From contig OY987298.1 of the NCBI GenBank assembly GCA_963920635.1, forward strand, positions 144,558,257-144,622,256: a DNA stretch of 64,000 nt, read 5' to 3'. The translations under genes and the position numbers were made by a program. Under the pieces are notes generated by a model. That model saw only the letters and a list, made by a program, of their open reading frames with translations, was not told where the DNA came from and ran no database searches. Shown piece by piece: positions 11,257-22,550 of the stretch. This stretch comes from Pseudeuparius sepicola (lineage: Eukaryota; Arthropoda; Insecta; Coleoptera; Anthribidae). Each line of letters begins with the position of its first letter. The first letter of the stretch is position 1.

Positions 11257-11418
11257 AATTATGGCATCACGAATATTTTTCTTAATGTCCTCAATCTTCT
11301 GTTTCTTCTCTCGTTCCGAGAAACCGCTGACGTGCAGTATCCTCATTTGTTTGACTATTGTTGATTTGCCGGACTCGCCGGCACCTAACAGGAGAAGCCG
11401 GTGCGTGGCTCGGTACAC
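11257..11418 (-). CDS. Galphas: Gs-alpha coding exon 2 (P-loop)
   Basis: 54 codons in phase 0 (residues 45-98). It starts [20 protein letters not shown], so the nucleotide-binding P-loop GAGESGKST is intact (residues 56-64), and continues into [20 protein letters not shown] and the start of the helical domain. Acceptor TTTCAG, donor GTGAGA. The sequence is nearly identical to the family, and no other G-alpha class has this insert order, so the assignment to the Gs class is firm. Confidence 0.96.
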
Positions 11419-11611
11419 CTGAAATAAAACATAATGCTGAGGGATGTGTGACCATTCATAAAAATAAACACAAACAACACTAGTGAGCGGCTGACTTTAT
11501 TATAATATGATATAATAATTGGCCGAATATTCATCAATTTTTTGGGCATTGCCAAATATTCGACAACGCCGAATAATGCCTTACCAAATATTCGGCCGAA
11601 TATGAGTCAAT

Positions 11612-12398
11612 ACGCCACATTAGTTTGACGTCACGTAGTGGGGTAGGTCAAGGCACTGTATCCAAACAACCTCGTAGATACACGGGCGTTTTTGTGTTTT
11701 TGACTAAAAAAATTATTTAAATCGTTTCATCGACAATAACTATCCATCTTCTTTAAGGTAAGTGTATTCTGAACTTTATAAGTGCAAATTTTGATTGATC
11801 AATAGGCCAGTTTTCGTAGAAATTGACCAAAAGGATTTCTAACCTTACTTTTGACATCTGCGTTCACATGCTTTTTCAGTAGTTTCTACTAAAATATTAA
11901 TATTATTCCATCATTTTCAGGTTATCAACAAACACACTTTTGCAGATATGTTATACATTTACTAGAATAATAATCAAAATATATTTCAGAGAGCTGCAGA
12001 AAGATGGTCATGTGTTGGGCCCCAGATTGTCGCCATTATAATTAAAAGGACTCCTGCAAGTTTTTTAGATTTCCTAAGGCCGATCAAGAAAGAGGAAAGT
12101 GGAAAAAGCTGGTCAGGTAAGACATCAAGCAAATAATAATAAGATTTTGAGTGGAGCATGTGAACGCAGATGTCAAAAGGAAATCCTTTTGGTCAATTTC
12201 TACGAAAACTGGCCTATTGATCAATCAAAATTTGTTCAGAATACACTTACCTTAACGAAGATGGATAGTTATTGTCGAAGAAACCGATTTAAATAATTTT
12301 TTTAGTCAAAAACACAAAAACGCCCTTGTATCTACGTGGTTGTTTGGATACAGTGCCTTGACCTACCCCACTACGTGACGTCACCACTAATATGGCGT
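11612..12398 (+). mobile_element. THAP-bearing element with AT duplication, copy 1
   Basis: Long inverted arms (about 250 bp each; ends ACGCCA...TGGCGT) flanked by AT on both sides. Between the arms is a THAP start (MVMCWAPDCRHYN, then a stop, then SCKFFRFPKADQERGKWKKL), so the element derives from an autonomous THAP transposon. The 2-bp AT duplication would suit the ISL2EU group, as I recall that group. Confidence 0.7.
12004..12119 (+). pseudogene. THAP domain N-terminal fragment
   Basis: Reads MVMCWAPDCRHYN*KDSCKFFRFPKADQERGKWKKLVR. Cys-x4-Cys, FxFP and the W of THAP are present; there is an in-frame stop after residue 13 and the C-x2-H half is absent. It lies in the loop of the palindromic element. 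Confidence 0.7.
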
Positions 12399-12756
12399 AT
12401 TCAATTTTTGATAAAACTTTTGATAAATTATACAATTTATTGAAAAATACATAGCAAGATTACAATCTTTTGCAGAAATGTAATTACAAAATTCGATTTT
12501 CCTTAACAGAAATTAAAAGGTGTCTGCTGCCGTTGCCCGTACTTTCACGCAAGCCATGTTCGCTAAATGATTAATAATTAATAGAACCTGGCTTCGGAAA
12601 ACCAAAGGCTTGAGTGTTGCACGTGGCTAAAGGGTTGAAATAAGGGCGTAATCTTGTAAGGAAAAATCGTGATTTTTCCACACAAGCCCATCGAAAGTAT
12701 GAAAATGTACATCGTCGCTAGCCCGGAAACCATAAATAAAACATATTATACATATC

Positions 12757-13078
12757 TTGTGCACTATAGGGATCTTTGAAACCGTTAGAGCTACAGGGTC
12801 GGTTAAATTGGGAAAAGTTGCGCTTTTTTATGGGCTTCAAGGATCTGAAAAGAAATTTGAGATAGTTCACTCCGTTTCTGAAATATCCTGAAAAAATTGA
12901 AAACTGCCGATTGCGAAAATATTTTGTTAAACAACGAAACATTACGAAATTTTGTACTCTTATGTTTTTGGATATGCCCTTTCCACTGATTGCATCAAAA
13001 TTTTTCTAGGAGTAATAGATTTTGAGTTACACATAGTAACGGTTTCAAAGATCCCCGAGAAGATCCCTATAGTGTACA
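12757..13078. mobile_element. TIR element, CACTATAGGGATC ends
   Basis: Left TGCACTATAGGGATCTTTGA and GAAACCGTTA are mirrored at 13,038-13,078 (TAACGGTTTCAAAGATCCC, then GATCCCTATAGTGTAC). The central part is plain AT-rich sequence. No duplication defined. Confidence 0.6.
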
Positions 13079-13092
13079 AAAAAAAGTATTTT

Positions 13093-13664
13093 TCTTGAAA
13101 TCGGCAGTGAAGTGTCCCAAAATCGTCATTAGAAGCTCAGAAATCGGCACTGAAGTAGCCCATTATTGTACGATTTTTTCAATAAGTAGGCCTTGGCGAG
13201 ACGTAAACATCAAACGTCAGACGCGGAACCATCGCCTGTCAAAAGTGACCAAATATTCAAAACCCGGCCTCAAAAGGCCCATTTAACTTTTCGTACACAT
13301 TGCGAAATTGTTACCTATAGCAGCGCAGTTCTTCAGTATACATATTTTAGTAGGTTTGAATATCAATAGATTTGTTATGGAGGCTGCACAACAAGTCATA
13401 CTTGACCTAGGTAGAGCGATCGTCAAAGTCAATCAACGCCGCGCATAGTGGGTTCATGGACGGGGGACCCCGTATGATTATTTTCTTGCCTAATAAAACA
13501 TTTCTTTTTCCGATTTAAAAAAAAATAAAATATATACCTTGGCACTGAAGTTCTTTTCATGACTCATGTGGTTTATTTGAACCGGCCAGAGGCCTCAGCA
13601 ACTAAATTCCACGTGAGTCATAAAAAGTTGAACTTCAGTGCCTTGGTACATAAATAACTATTAT
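13093..13664 (+). repeat. Dispersed ~600-bp repeat R1, copy
   Basis: Starts at a GAAATCGGCAGTGAAGTGTC block and ends TTCAGTGCCTTGGTACATAA-ATAACTATT. An internal hairpin pairs GACTCATGTGG with CCACGTGAGTC. Same family at 26,213-26,821 and 53,192-53,789, a 3' fragment at 8,366-8,453, a shorter tail at 16,142-16,184, and a diverged relative at about 15,150-15,430. No ORF; class unknown. Confidence 0.75.
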
Positions 13665-13924
13665 ATAGGAAAATTGAATTTTCCATATGTTATCCCCAGG
13701 GACCACTCGTAAATTTCCCTTCATTCTACTCAGCATCAATGTACTTTTCAACCTTCTTCGAGACTTGTATGAGAAAATGGAACACCAAAATCTGTCACTA
13801 TCTGACGGTCTATTGTCTAAGCGTCATTTTTTATATTTACATGTGTGGCTTTAGTGTTCAGTTATCATCATAGAGGCTCTTAAAAAACGTTTCGACAAGA
13901 AACACTATAAAGGACCCCGCACAC

Positions 13925-14790
13925 TTTCTTAGTAAAATCCGGCTCCCGTTAATTTTGTTAATTTTTTTATATGTTATTCTACACATAATTCAGATCAAGT
14001 CCCCATGGGCAGAAAGTCCTAGGACCCCAAGGTTCAGAGATACAGGTTGTTCACGAAATATTGGAGAACCCCCCCCTTAACTTTCTTATTTTTGACCAGA
14101 AAAAAAAGTGTTTTATATGAAAGTTGTAGAAAATTTTCTCTACTTTCCAACGCCCTTTTCAGAAAGAAAATCGCGTCGCGTTTTCAAGGTAGAGACGTAA
14201 CTTTCGTTTCTTTTAAATGGAACACACCCAACTTTCATATAAAACACATTTTTCTCTTCTCTTCTACAGGAATCTGTATGAACTCGTACCACTAATTGAC
14301 GCCGCACTTATTTTTTGAATTTTTGACAGCGCATATGAGTTGCACTGTTTCTAGTTTCATGGCCACCTCAGTTTTTGTGCAATCCTGTTTTAAAATGCAA
14401 TTTCCTATGACAAAAGTTATATAGAACATATTAAAATATACATCGTTTTGATTGGAATGAAGCGTAGAATCTAAAAATTCAATAACATACAGGGTGTTCC
14501 ATTTAAGAAAAAGTTAGGTCTCTACCTTGAAAACGCGACGTTCGATTTTCTTTCTGAAAAGGGCGTTGGAAAGTGGAGAATATTTTCTACAACTCTCATA
14601 TAAAACACTTTTTTTTCTGGTCAAAAATAAGAAAGTTAAGGGGGGGGTCTCCAATATTTCGTGAACACCCTGTATCTCTGAACCTTGGGGTCCAAGGACT
14701 TTCTGCCCATGGGGACTGGTTCTGAATGATGTGTAGAATAACATATAAAAAAATTAGCAAAATTAACGGGAGCCGCATTTTACTAAGAAA
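13925..14790. mobile_element. Foldback element beside Gs-alpha exon 1
   Basis: Left arm (13,925 to about 14,230) with TTTCTTAGTAAAATCCGGCT is inverted at about 14,490-14,790. Within it are CACCCTGTA and TACAGGGTG ends (14,488 and 14,674), suggesting one foldback nested in another. Its right end is 57 bp from the Gs-alpha exon 1 donor. Confidence 0.75.
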
Positions 14791-14846
14791 GTCCTTTGAT
14801 TTCGAAACTTTTCGAACTATCCGGCCGAATCAAATTGCCGTCCAAC

Positions 14847-14978
14847 CTGCTTCTCCTTGGCCAGCTGCCGGTTGATCTGGTCGTTGATGCGCTTGCGTTC
14901 GCGCGCATCGTCCCCGGCGGTGGGGCCGTCACCCGCGGCGCCTCCTCCGCCGCCGCCCCGGCCCCCGAAGCAGCCCAT
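14847..14978 (-). CDS. Galphas: Gs-alpha coding exon 1 (lipidated N terminus)
   Basis: Encodes residues 1-44 from MGCFGG to AKEKQ, phase 0, donor GTTGGA. The MGC start is the family's lipid-modification site (palmitoylated cysteine 3), followed by an unusual glycine run (about residues 5-13) and then the amphipathic helix RERKRINDQINRQLAKEKQ that binds beta-gamma. The ATG context GCGGCCATGG is strong. The exon itself begins at 15,072 after a TTACAG acceptor, so 14,979-15,072 would be 5' UTR. It is stop-free and in frame with the ATG, which leaves room for an N-terminally extended form. A foldback transposon ends at about 14,790, some 57 bp into the downstream intron. Confidence 0.93.
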
Positions 14979-15072
14979 GGCCGCCAGCGGGGACCACCAG
15001 CAGTCGGCCCCCTTGTCGGCGGCCACAGGGCCGCGCTCCGCCGGCCCCGGCGACGCCACCGTGCCTCTACGC
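14979..15072 (-). other. Galphas: Gs-alpha 5' UTR part of exon 1, in-frame open
   Basis: Between the CCCTTACAG acceptor and the MGCFGG start are 94 GC-rich bases. Read in the Gs-alpha frame they give 31 codons without a stop (RRGTVASPGPAERGPVAADK and on to WWSPLAA). This can be ordinary 5' UTR. It can also be coding if an upstream exon supplies an in-frame ATG, as the GC-rich exon ending at 25,147 does. Confidence 0.6.
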
Positions 15073-15957
15073 CTGTAAGGGACCAAACGAGTGACGGAAA
15101 TGTAGTGCCGGTAAACAGAAAGACAATGCCGAAATATTCATCTTAGAAATAGGTACGCGAGTTTTTTCTATCAGCAATCATTTAACGTTTCAGCCTCATT
15201 GCGGACTTGTTATCATCTGTCTTTCAGTGTAAGTATTTTGGTCTGTTTGAATATCAATATTATTTCTATGTAAGCTGATGTGATGCACCAGCTTGGTAGT
15301 TTCTTCAAGATAAGCCGTGGCATATCGTGCTCAATCAAGGTAGAGCGATCCTTAAAGTCAAGCAATGTCGCACGCGGTTCGCTCATGGATGGACGATTTC
15401 CTTTTTTAGCTCTTTACCTAATAAAGCTTATTTTTTTTTAGGGAGTGGATATAGGTCCGTAGTAGACTTGTTCCTTCTTGAAAATACCGGTCCTTGAAAC
15501 GAATAGTAAAAGAAGGAACATCCTAGATAAGACGCGGACACCCCAAACGTGGAAATAAAAAATAATAAAAAAAAGAAAGTGGCTATTTATACGTCCGACG
15601 TATATAAAAGTCGGTATACGTCTTGCGCTCTCATTGTCGAGTTGAGTCACGTGAGTTTTTTGGACGTACATTTAACTCCATCATACACGTCTGAAGTAAA
15701 ATGATTTAGATACGTCTGAAGTGAATTTTCTCAAGCATCGTTGCAATAAGGGGCGTATGCCCCCCATTTTCGGCGATGGGCGCTGCCTGTAGGAAAAAAG
15801 AAGGGGTAATTATTTACGAATGACGGGCGAAAATAGGGGGTTAGTCTAAATTTCAAGAAAATCGGGGGCGGGTTACGCCATTGGAAATAATTATTTATAA
15901 GGTAGCGCCCATCATTGCCGACTGCCATGTATAAAGAGCCACTGCCTAAAAAAAACT

Positions 15958-16035
15958 CTTGACATGGGATTCGAACCCGGACCTTCCGACTGGCTTTCCA
16001 ACGCTCTACCACTGCTCTAACGATGCTCTGACGAA
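15958..16035 (-). repeat. tRNA-derived SINE-like head
   Basis: On the minus strand AGCAGTGGTAGAGCG is followed about 30 bp later by GGGTTCGAATCCC, which match the A and B boxes of a tRNA-type pol III promoter. No pairing acceptor stem is visible, so it is a SINE head, not a working tRNA. The surrounding 15,720-16,185 holds other repeat fragments. Confidence 0.6.
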
Positions 16036-16281
16036 TCTCCTGTTGTACATGAAGACGTCCGGCGATTCGCGGACCTTTAAAAAATACACTAAAGATCCAA
16101 GACTCGCGGACCTCTATCCACTTCCTTTTTTTTATTTTAAAAAATATAATAGGTACCTCGGCACTGGTACATAAATAACTATTTTCCAACCCCTATAGGT
16201 GAAGTAATACTACAACTTGGGGAAATACGCTTGCTTTTTCTACTATAACCAGTTTGTGTTATTCTTTCAAATTATAATAAT

Positions 16282-17148
16282 TTTTTTGGTTTAGTTTAGT
16301 TGGGAAAAGGGTCAAAACGCTATTAAAAACACTATTTCTTCGCCAACGTTTCGATTAATGTATAATCTTCATCAGGGCTCTAAAATACAATACAATCTAG
16401 TATATAAAATGAATATAAACTAAAAATAAGAATTTAAGAAGAAAAAGAAATAAAAAAAATAAAATAAATAAATACCTTGCAAAGACTGTCCTAAATGCTA
16501 CATAGGCCAAACAAAAAGATATTTAAAAACTAGAGTAGCAGAACATAAAAGAGACTGCAAGAAACTCAACATTATTAATCCTACTGCCCTTGTTGAACAC
16601 TGTCGTGAATTTAACCATACATTTAATTTTGATGAAACTAAAGCTTTAGGTACTCAAACCAATTTAAATAAAAGACTACTACAAGAAATGATTACAATAA
16701 AACGAAATAATAGTGTCAACCAAAGGGTAGATATAGAAAATCTTAATGCAGCTTATTTCAACATTCTGAACAAATAAATACCTATACCTAATATTTTTGA
16801 CACTGACTTTGAATATACAAATATTATATTATATTTTTTTTACTAAATATTTACATAACAGAAACAAACTAGGCAGTAAAAACTAGACAGTTAAAACGTT
16901 AATATACTTACAATTTAAAATCATCAATCTTATTTCTGGCAAGTCTTCTTTTTATTTATAAATTTATAACATGTGCCAGAAAACCTTTCTTCTTAAATTC
17001 TTATTTTTAGTTTATATTCATTTTATATACTAGATTGTATTGTATTTTAGAGCCCTGATGAAGATTATACATTAATCGAAACGTTGGCGAAGAAATAGTG
17101 TTTTTAATAGCGTTTTGACCCTTTTCCCAACTAAACTAAACCAAAAAA
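16282..17148 (+). mobile_element. Penelope-like element 3' fragment with inverted terminal arms
   Basis: About 160-bp arms (16,282-16,440 and 16,985-17,148; e.g. GGTTTAGTTTAGTTGGGAAA and its complement) enclose a GIY-YIG endonuclease ORF. Inverted flanking repeats are known for Penelope-like retroelements. The reverse transcriptase part is absent. A related fragment of the arm is at about 31,840-31,960. Confidence 0.75.
16472..16777 (+). pseudogene. Penelope-like GIY-YIG endonuclease domain fragment
   Basis: 101 open codons without an ATG start: IPCKDCPKCYIGQTKRYLKT-RVAEHKRDCKK, then ALVEHCREFNHTFNF, ending FNILNK. The CxxCYIGQTxRxLxxRxxEH signature is the Penelope-type GIY-YIG nuclease that nicks target DNA. 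The frame is intact over the domain, but the element is 5' truncated. Confidence 0.85.
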
Positions 17149-17212
17149 TATTTAATATTTGGGTCACCAACCTTTACTAATTATAATAATACTATCACAC
17201 CTAATTATTTAT

Positions 17213-17593
17213 CTATACTAAAATGAGGTAACTCTTATGCCTGGCGTAAATAAAAGCACGTGTTCGATGACGTTTCGCGAAATAAGACGATTTGTCAATA
17301 GGCCATAAAATATCAGTGCGTCTGGCAACAGGGATGTACTCGATCGCAAAAGCGTATTTATGCGGTTTTATCTTGCTGCTTTCAGCTATTTTGACACTGC
17401 CACAAATAATTTTATCGATGTTTTGAATCATTTAGTGGAGCCAATAAATTTTTCCCGAAATATTTTGATGTAAACAATATTGTAAAAGAAAAGTTAAAGA
17501 AAGTTCGTGCCTCAGTACGGCTCTGGCGAATTTCTCAACGCACACGTTCTTGTTTACATCAGGCGTAAGAGTTATTTGATTTTAGTAGGTATA
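17213..17593. mobile_element. TIR MITE (CTATACTAAAATGAGGTAAC)
   Basis: Arms of about 45 bp (CTATACTAAA...CTTATGCCTGGCGTAAA) inverted at 17,555-17,593 (CAGGCGTAAGAGTTATTTGA...TAGTATAG-like). The 290-bp interior is non-coding. Confidence 0.65.
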
Positions 17594-18758
17594 GTATTTG
17601 TTTGTATGATTGACAAAACATTGTAAGTGAAAAATTTTTTAATTGGACATTTTTTTGTTCAGATAGTCTGAATCTCTCAAAGATTGGGAGTTACGCATTT
17701 CGGGCATCTCTGCTGTTTTTAAAGGCGTTTTAAAATGTTGCTAATTTGTTTCAAGAGCACAGTCACAATAAATAGCTGTCACTGTCAGTACGTAAAAAAT
17801 GTTAATGTTGGTCCTTCGACTCATATTTTGGTTTGGTACCTTATTCCTGATCATTTAAGTGAAATAGTGGACAATTTGGGAATTTGGGCTATGTGTCTGA
17901 TGATTCATGAAAAAATAATTTATTTAAAATGTTTCGTGTAATCGTGAGTGTCAACTGTTATTTAAATACGAAACAAAAAGTAATTTAATTTTTTTCCAGA
18001 CAGACTATTAATATAACACTGTATTTTTTACTGTTGATTCAACAGTAAAAAATATTCTAAATTAATTGGGCTACAGAATAGCAATTTTTGTTTATAAATA
18101 AACTAAGTAACTCAGGTACAAAAAAGTTCTGTAAATAAAGATGAATAGGTGTTTCAGGATTCTACCCTTATAATGCATAGGGTGCAAAAAGTAATTTTAC
18201 CATAAAATATCTTTTAACTTGCTGGTAACATATCCCAAAATTCAAGTAGGTATATAGATTCGACAGTTTTTGAGAAAAAAAAAATGAAAACCAAATTTTT
18301 TGTCAATTTGCAGAAGCTTAAAATGAAAAATTTTACATGAAACCCCCCCTTAAAACCACCTGTAGAACACTTCCACCAAATATTTACACATTACAGAGCA
18401 CCCTGTAGCACCCTGTAGGTACCTAATTTTTCAGATTTTTTGGGTGATTACATAAAAACATTATTTACATATTTACATAATTGGATGAGAATTTGTTTCT
18501 TGCCCTGTAAAAGGACCAACGGACCTCTTAAAAGACAACAGTAAGGATTGACAGACATACTTATTTAATATTTATTTGAATTTTTTTAAAACAAATTATT
18601 TTTTTATAAATCATCAGACATAGACAGCCCAAATTGTCCACTATTTCACTGAGACCTGTAGAACACTTCCACCAAATATTTACACATTACAGAGCACCCT
18701 GTAGCACCCTGTAGGTACCTAATTTTTCAGATTTTTTGGGTGATTTAGGGTGAATACG

Positions 18759-19374
18759 CTAGTAAGCCGGCCCCACCTAGTGGTCGGCCACATACCTCTT
18801 TAATCGGATATATTTTGAATCGCGCGCTTAATTCTAGTTCCTTATACGCGTAGTTAAAATCTCCAGTTTAGGAACTGCAGGGATACCAACTTCGCTATGC
18901 GTCAAATCTAACCGTATTCCCGCGTAAACTGTTCAAAGCGTTGTTGTTCTTCATACAGTGCCAAACATCTCGGGCAGAACATCGACAATCGACATCAACA
19001 ACAGTAAGTACCAATTGCTGTGCAACATTAAGAGCTTTCGTAAGATATTTTCCTAATGGGTGTTTAATCAAATTACCTTAATCCGATGGAAAACATAGCC
19101 TTTCTATAATTTTAGTGTGAAAAGTAAGGTGGCGGGCTACTAGTTTCGTAATTTTTGATATTAACTAGTGGTCGGCCCCCCGACTTTCTCTCTCACATTC
19201 AATAAGAATGATATTCACTCTCTCTTTGTCTTATTGCATGATTTAGTATAAGCTTATTGCCTGTACCAGTAGTCGGCCGTGTGTACGACGCATGGAAAAA
19301 ATCTTACGAGCCATCGAAACTGGTGGCCGACTGCTAGAACTAACGTATTTTGCTACTTTTACTAGTGATCGGCC
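18759..19374. promoter_or_regulatory. Subterminal repeats, likely transposase binding sites (left)
   Basis: Copies of YTAGTRGTCGGCC at 18,759, 18,777, 19,164, 19,266, 19,324 (inverted) and 19,361; the matching right-end set is at 23,628, 23,649 and 23,840, all inverted. Repeats confined to both ends of an element are typical transposase binding sites. Confidence 0.65.
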
Positions 19375-19440
19375 ACAAGATTTCTGATGCTATTTTAGCA
19401 CTTTTTGCAAGGAAAATTTTATTTTAACAATCTTTAGGTC

Positions 19441-19602
19441 ATGTCAGGCCGTGCAAAAAGGAAGATTCATCAATACGATGATAAAAACTTAGTAAAAGCT
19501 CTCGAAGCTGTGAGAAATGGTGCTTCAATAAGAGAGACATGCAGAAACTACGGGATACCCAGGTCAACCTTACAGGACCGTATCAAGGGACGAGTCAACT
19601 AG
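19441..19602 (+). pseudogene. pogo transposase N-terminal psq helix-turn-helix
   Basis: 53 residues, MSGRAKRKIHQYDDKNLVKA, then LEAVRNGASIRETCRNYGIP-RSTLQDRIKGRVN, then TAG. This is a textbook psq-type HTH (SIRxxCxxYGIPxSTLxxRIKG). The DDE ORF continues in another frame from about 19,595, so a one-base frameshift separates the DNA-binding and catalytic parts. Confidence 0.85.
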
Positions 19603-21146
19603 CGAAATGTGGTTTCCCACTTAAAAAGGAGGAACTTATTTCTACAGTGCAAAAAATTGTACGGGACGGCAACCTGGAAACTCCTTTTAAAGAAATTGCA
19701 CTTCGATCTGCAGAAGCCATAGAAAAATCTAGAGCCAAGGTGACAAAACAATACATTTTATCCTGGTTTAGAGAACTTGTGAATTATTTGGAAAGTATTG
19801 ATGCCAGCGACGTCCTATTGGATCCTTCGAGAATCTTCAATGCTGACGAAAGCGGGTTCAGCCTGCATCCAAAATCGGGAAAAGTGTTAGGACTTAGAGG
19901 GTGCAAGAAGTTATATGAAATTAAAAAAGGTAGTGAAAAAGAAAATGTAACAGTTTTAATGACATTCTCTGCCGATGGGAAAGTGTGCCCTCCGTGTATT
20001 GTTTACCCATATGTTAAACCACCAAGGGCACTAGTAGAAAGTATGCCCCCGGATTGGATACTCGGAAAATCCGATTCGGGCTGGATGAAATCGGACATAT
20101 TCTTTGAGTATGTTGCCAATGGTTTGCACGAGTACATTTTGAGAGAGAATATTAAGAAGCCGATCATATTTTTCGTTGATGGACACCGGTCCCATATGTC
20201 AGTTGAACTTAGTGAATTCTGCGACAACAATGGGATAATACTCTGCGCGTTGCCACCCAACAGCACCCACATCATCCAACCAGCTGACGTTGCGGTGTTT
20301 AAACCATTGAAAGAATCATGGAGACAGACCGTACGAAAATGGCAGAATGAAAACGAAGAAAAGACGCTCACGAAAGTGGTATTTGCCCCCGTATTTAAAA
20401 GGGCACTAGAAAACATGAACTTTTCGGATCATATAAAGAGAGGATTCAAGCGATGTGGACTCTTCCCTTTCGACCCGGAGGCTTTAGATTATTCGAAGTG
20501 TGTTCGAAATCAATTGGAAGAAGTTCATGCAAACGCGCAACCTGTGAATCTGGTGGAAGAACCATTAACTTATAAAGACTTTGAAAGTACGCGCAAGGTT
20601 TTACAAGCATTCAAAACTTATCTTCTTGGCGAGGCTGGTGACTTGGACCGATTTTTGGAGAAATTAGAAACATTCATACAAGAAAATATCTACAACTTCG
20701 ACAGAATGTCTAACATTGATTATGACAGGGAAAACGCGGGTGTACCTGAAAATGTTGTTACTGGACAATACGAAGTCGATGATGATGGAATGCTGTCATT
20801 GTTGGAGAGAAACAGGGAAAAGGAACCAAAAATCAACATATTGCGAATAGATGTTTTCCCTGCAGAAAATGATAGGATATTGGAAGAAACTGATGCTACA
20901 TTGAAGTCTGACAACACATTAGACGAAGTAGTCAACAGTAGGATCATAGAAGACATTCAGGAAGAAAGAAATAGTTCTAAATGTGAAAAAGAAACCGTTG
21001 AAACTATGGAGACTGAGAATCAGTTAGAAATAAATAACTCTTTATCTGATGAGAATGTGATAATAGGGTACTTGACAATATTTTTAATTGCTCTAAAATT
21101 GTACTCTGTTTACAGTAGATGCACCAACATAACACGTAATAAATGA
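19539..21146 (+). CDS. pogo/DDE_1 transposase ORF (catalytic part)
   Basis: 535 residues as an ORF; the first ~18 are probably the shifted frame of the HTH, real homology starting near LAKCGFPLKKEEL. Catalytic block: FNADESGFSLHP (first Asp), IIFFVDGHRSHMS (second Asp), and LPPNSTHIIQPADVAVFKPL (third acidic site, Asp), which is the DDD arrangement of pogo/jerky-like DDE_1 enzymes. FKRCGLFPFDP follows as usual. After about residue 508 (DENV) the reading frame enters the inserted element at 21,066, so the last ~25 residues are foreign. The enzyme cuts and rejoins transposon ends in the nucleus. Confidence 0.9.
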   Translation: MQKLRDTQVNLTGPYQGTSQLAKCGFPLKKEELISTVQKIVRDGNLETPFKEIALRSAEAIEKSRAKVTKQYILSWFRELVNYLESIDASDVLLDPSRIFNADESGFSLHPKSGKVLGLRGCKKLYEIKKGSEKENVTVLMTFSADGKVCPPCIVYPYVKPPRALVESMPPDWILGKSDSGWMKSDIFFEYVANGLHEYILRENIKKPIIFFVDGHRSHMSVELSEFCDNNGIILCALPPNSTHIIQPADVAVFKPLKESWRQTVRKWQNENEEKTLTKVVFAPVFKRALENMNFSDHIKRGFKRCGLFPFDPEALDYSKCVRNQLEEVHANAQPVNLVEEPLTYKDFESTRKVLQAFKTYLLGEAGDLDRFLEKLETFIQENIYNFDRMSNIDYDRENAGVPENVVTGQYEVDDDGMLSLLERNREKEPKINILRIDVFPAENDRILEETDATLKSDNTLDEVVNSRIIEDIQEERNSSKCEKETVETMETENQLEINNSLSDENVIIGYLTIFLIALKLYSVYSRCTNITRNK

Positions 21147-22537
21147 AACAACGGGTTTTAACCCTTAGTTTTTATGATAATTAAAGACAAAGTTGCACAA
21201 TTTTGTTCAGGCTGAAATCTTCAGTTTCGTCGTTCTATTGTCCAGAACGCCAAACGTGGCAACTCTGTGCCTCTCAGGAGAAATGGAACTGTAACGTTGC
21301 CGGTGCCCGTTTGCAATCATTCGTGGAACAAAGGCAAATTGCAGTTTTCTATTCAAGTATCTCCAGCTTGCCTATAAATATCTGTTACTTAATGTATTGA
21401 AACCTTTGAGCTTTAATTAACGCAATTGCACACACAAATTTTGTCACATAAAGACTTTTTATTACGAATATGTTCCGTATATTGACTCCTCTATATCAAA
21501 ATGGTGTCTGTTTATGCTGCATACGCTGGAAACTATATCCTTCATCTCTGCCACGTAACACTTTAGTTAAAATATCTGTATACGGAACATACTATAAATA
21601 TTCAGGTACCAATAATGGGAGAAATATTCGCGTATTTGGCAACGTTACCCGCCCACCTAGGCATCTAACCCTATTCATATATCCACATGTCATCTAACAC
21701 GTATGGTTTTCTGATCGGCAAATGACATCCCGTGATGCCAACTGTCATTCCGTGTGCATTCCGTATCTCGCTAAATCAAAATATTAGTAGATAATATCTG
21801 TGCCATTTATTATAGTTTGTTATTGATATTAACTATTATATATTGTTTGCGGACCTAGTTATCGTGTTGTGATGTATAAGGTAAGGTATCATATGGACAT
21901 GGACCCTGAAAGGACAATCTGTAATTTGCCGAAATTGGATGCTGTTAGCGTCTGCCGAAATCCATGGGATAAAACTGCAAAGGTTTGTACCCTCGTTGTA
22001 GTAAGAATACAGTATTATGAGTTATCAATAAAGAGAGAACCTCCGCCTAGGGACCATCTTGAAGGCGCGTTTATGAAGACGCCATAGTGCTTAGAAGTAC
22101 CTACTGAGCCCGAATTCCGTACTTTAGGCCCAACCTAGCCAAAAAAATTTACAGAAAAACGATTGAATAAGTATTTACGAAAAAAAAACCTTCTTGACTA
22201 AAATCGTCGATGGAAGAAGGAAACAATCAACGCTAAAAGTGGTTTCACGGGGAATCATAAGTCTGAGAGTTTGACGTTAGAATTTTGAAATTTCAACTTT
22301 CGTTGCAACTTTCACTGCCGAAAAAGGTTATGTCTCAGAACACTTCAGTGGTATCGCTATGTTGCCAACTTGCCATTATAAAACACTTGTGACGTCATAA
22401 GTGCTTTCCCGCCAAATTTCAAAGAATGTCTAATAACTTGCTAATTACGTAAATATATATTTTTTAAATAATCGTAGGGTCTTAGGCAAGTGTCCAGGAA
22501 TTGTTTTATCAAGTTTGTAAAATTTCGTCAAGTACCC
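21066..22537. mobile_element. TIR element inserted in the pogo coding region
   Basis: Ends GGGTACTTGAC and GTCAAGTACCC, flanked by TA (21,064-21,065 and 22,538-22,539). It separates the transposase ORF from the C-terminal part. Removing it with one TA (1,474 bp) does not by itself restore frame with the ORF at 22,551. The 1.5 kb interior has no recognisable protein. Confidence 0.7.
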
Positions 22538-22550
22538 TATTGCGGAAATT

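Noticed and set aside
10938..11422. Three plus-strand ORFs of 74-102 residues
   Set aside because: All are antisense shadows of Gs-alpha exons 2 and 3, and run through splice sites.
15958..16035. Functional tRNA gene
   Set aside because: A and B boxes are present, but no acceptor stem pairs and the surrounding sequence is repeat debris.
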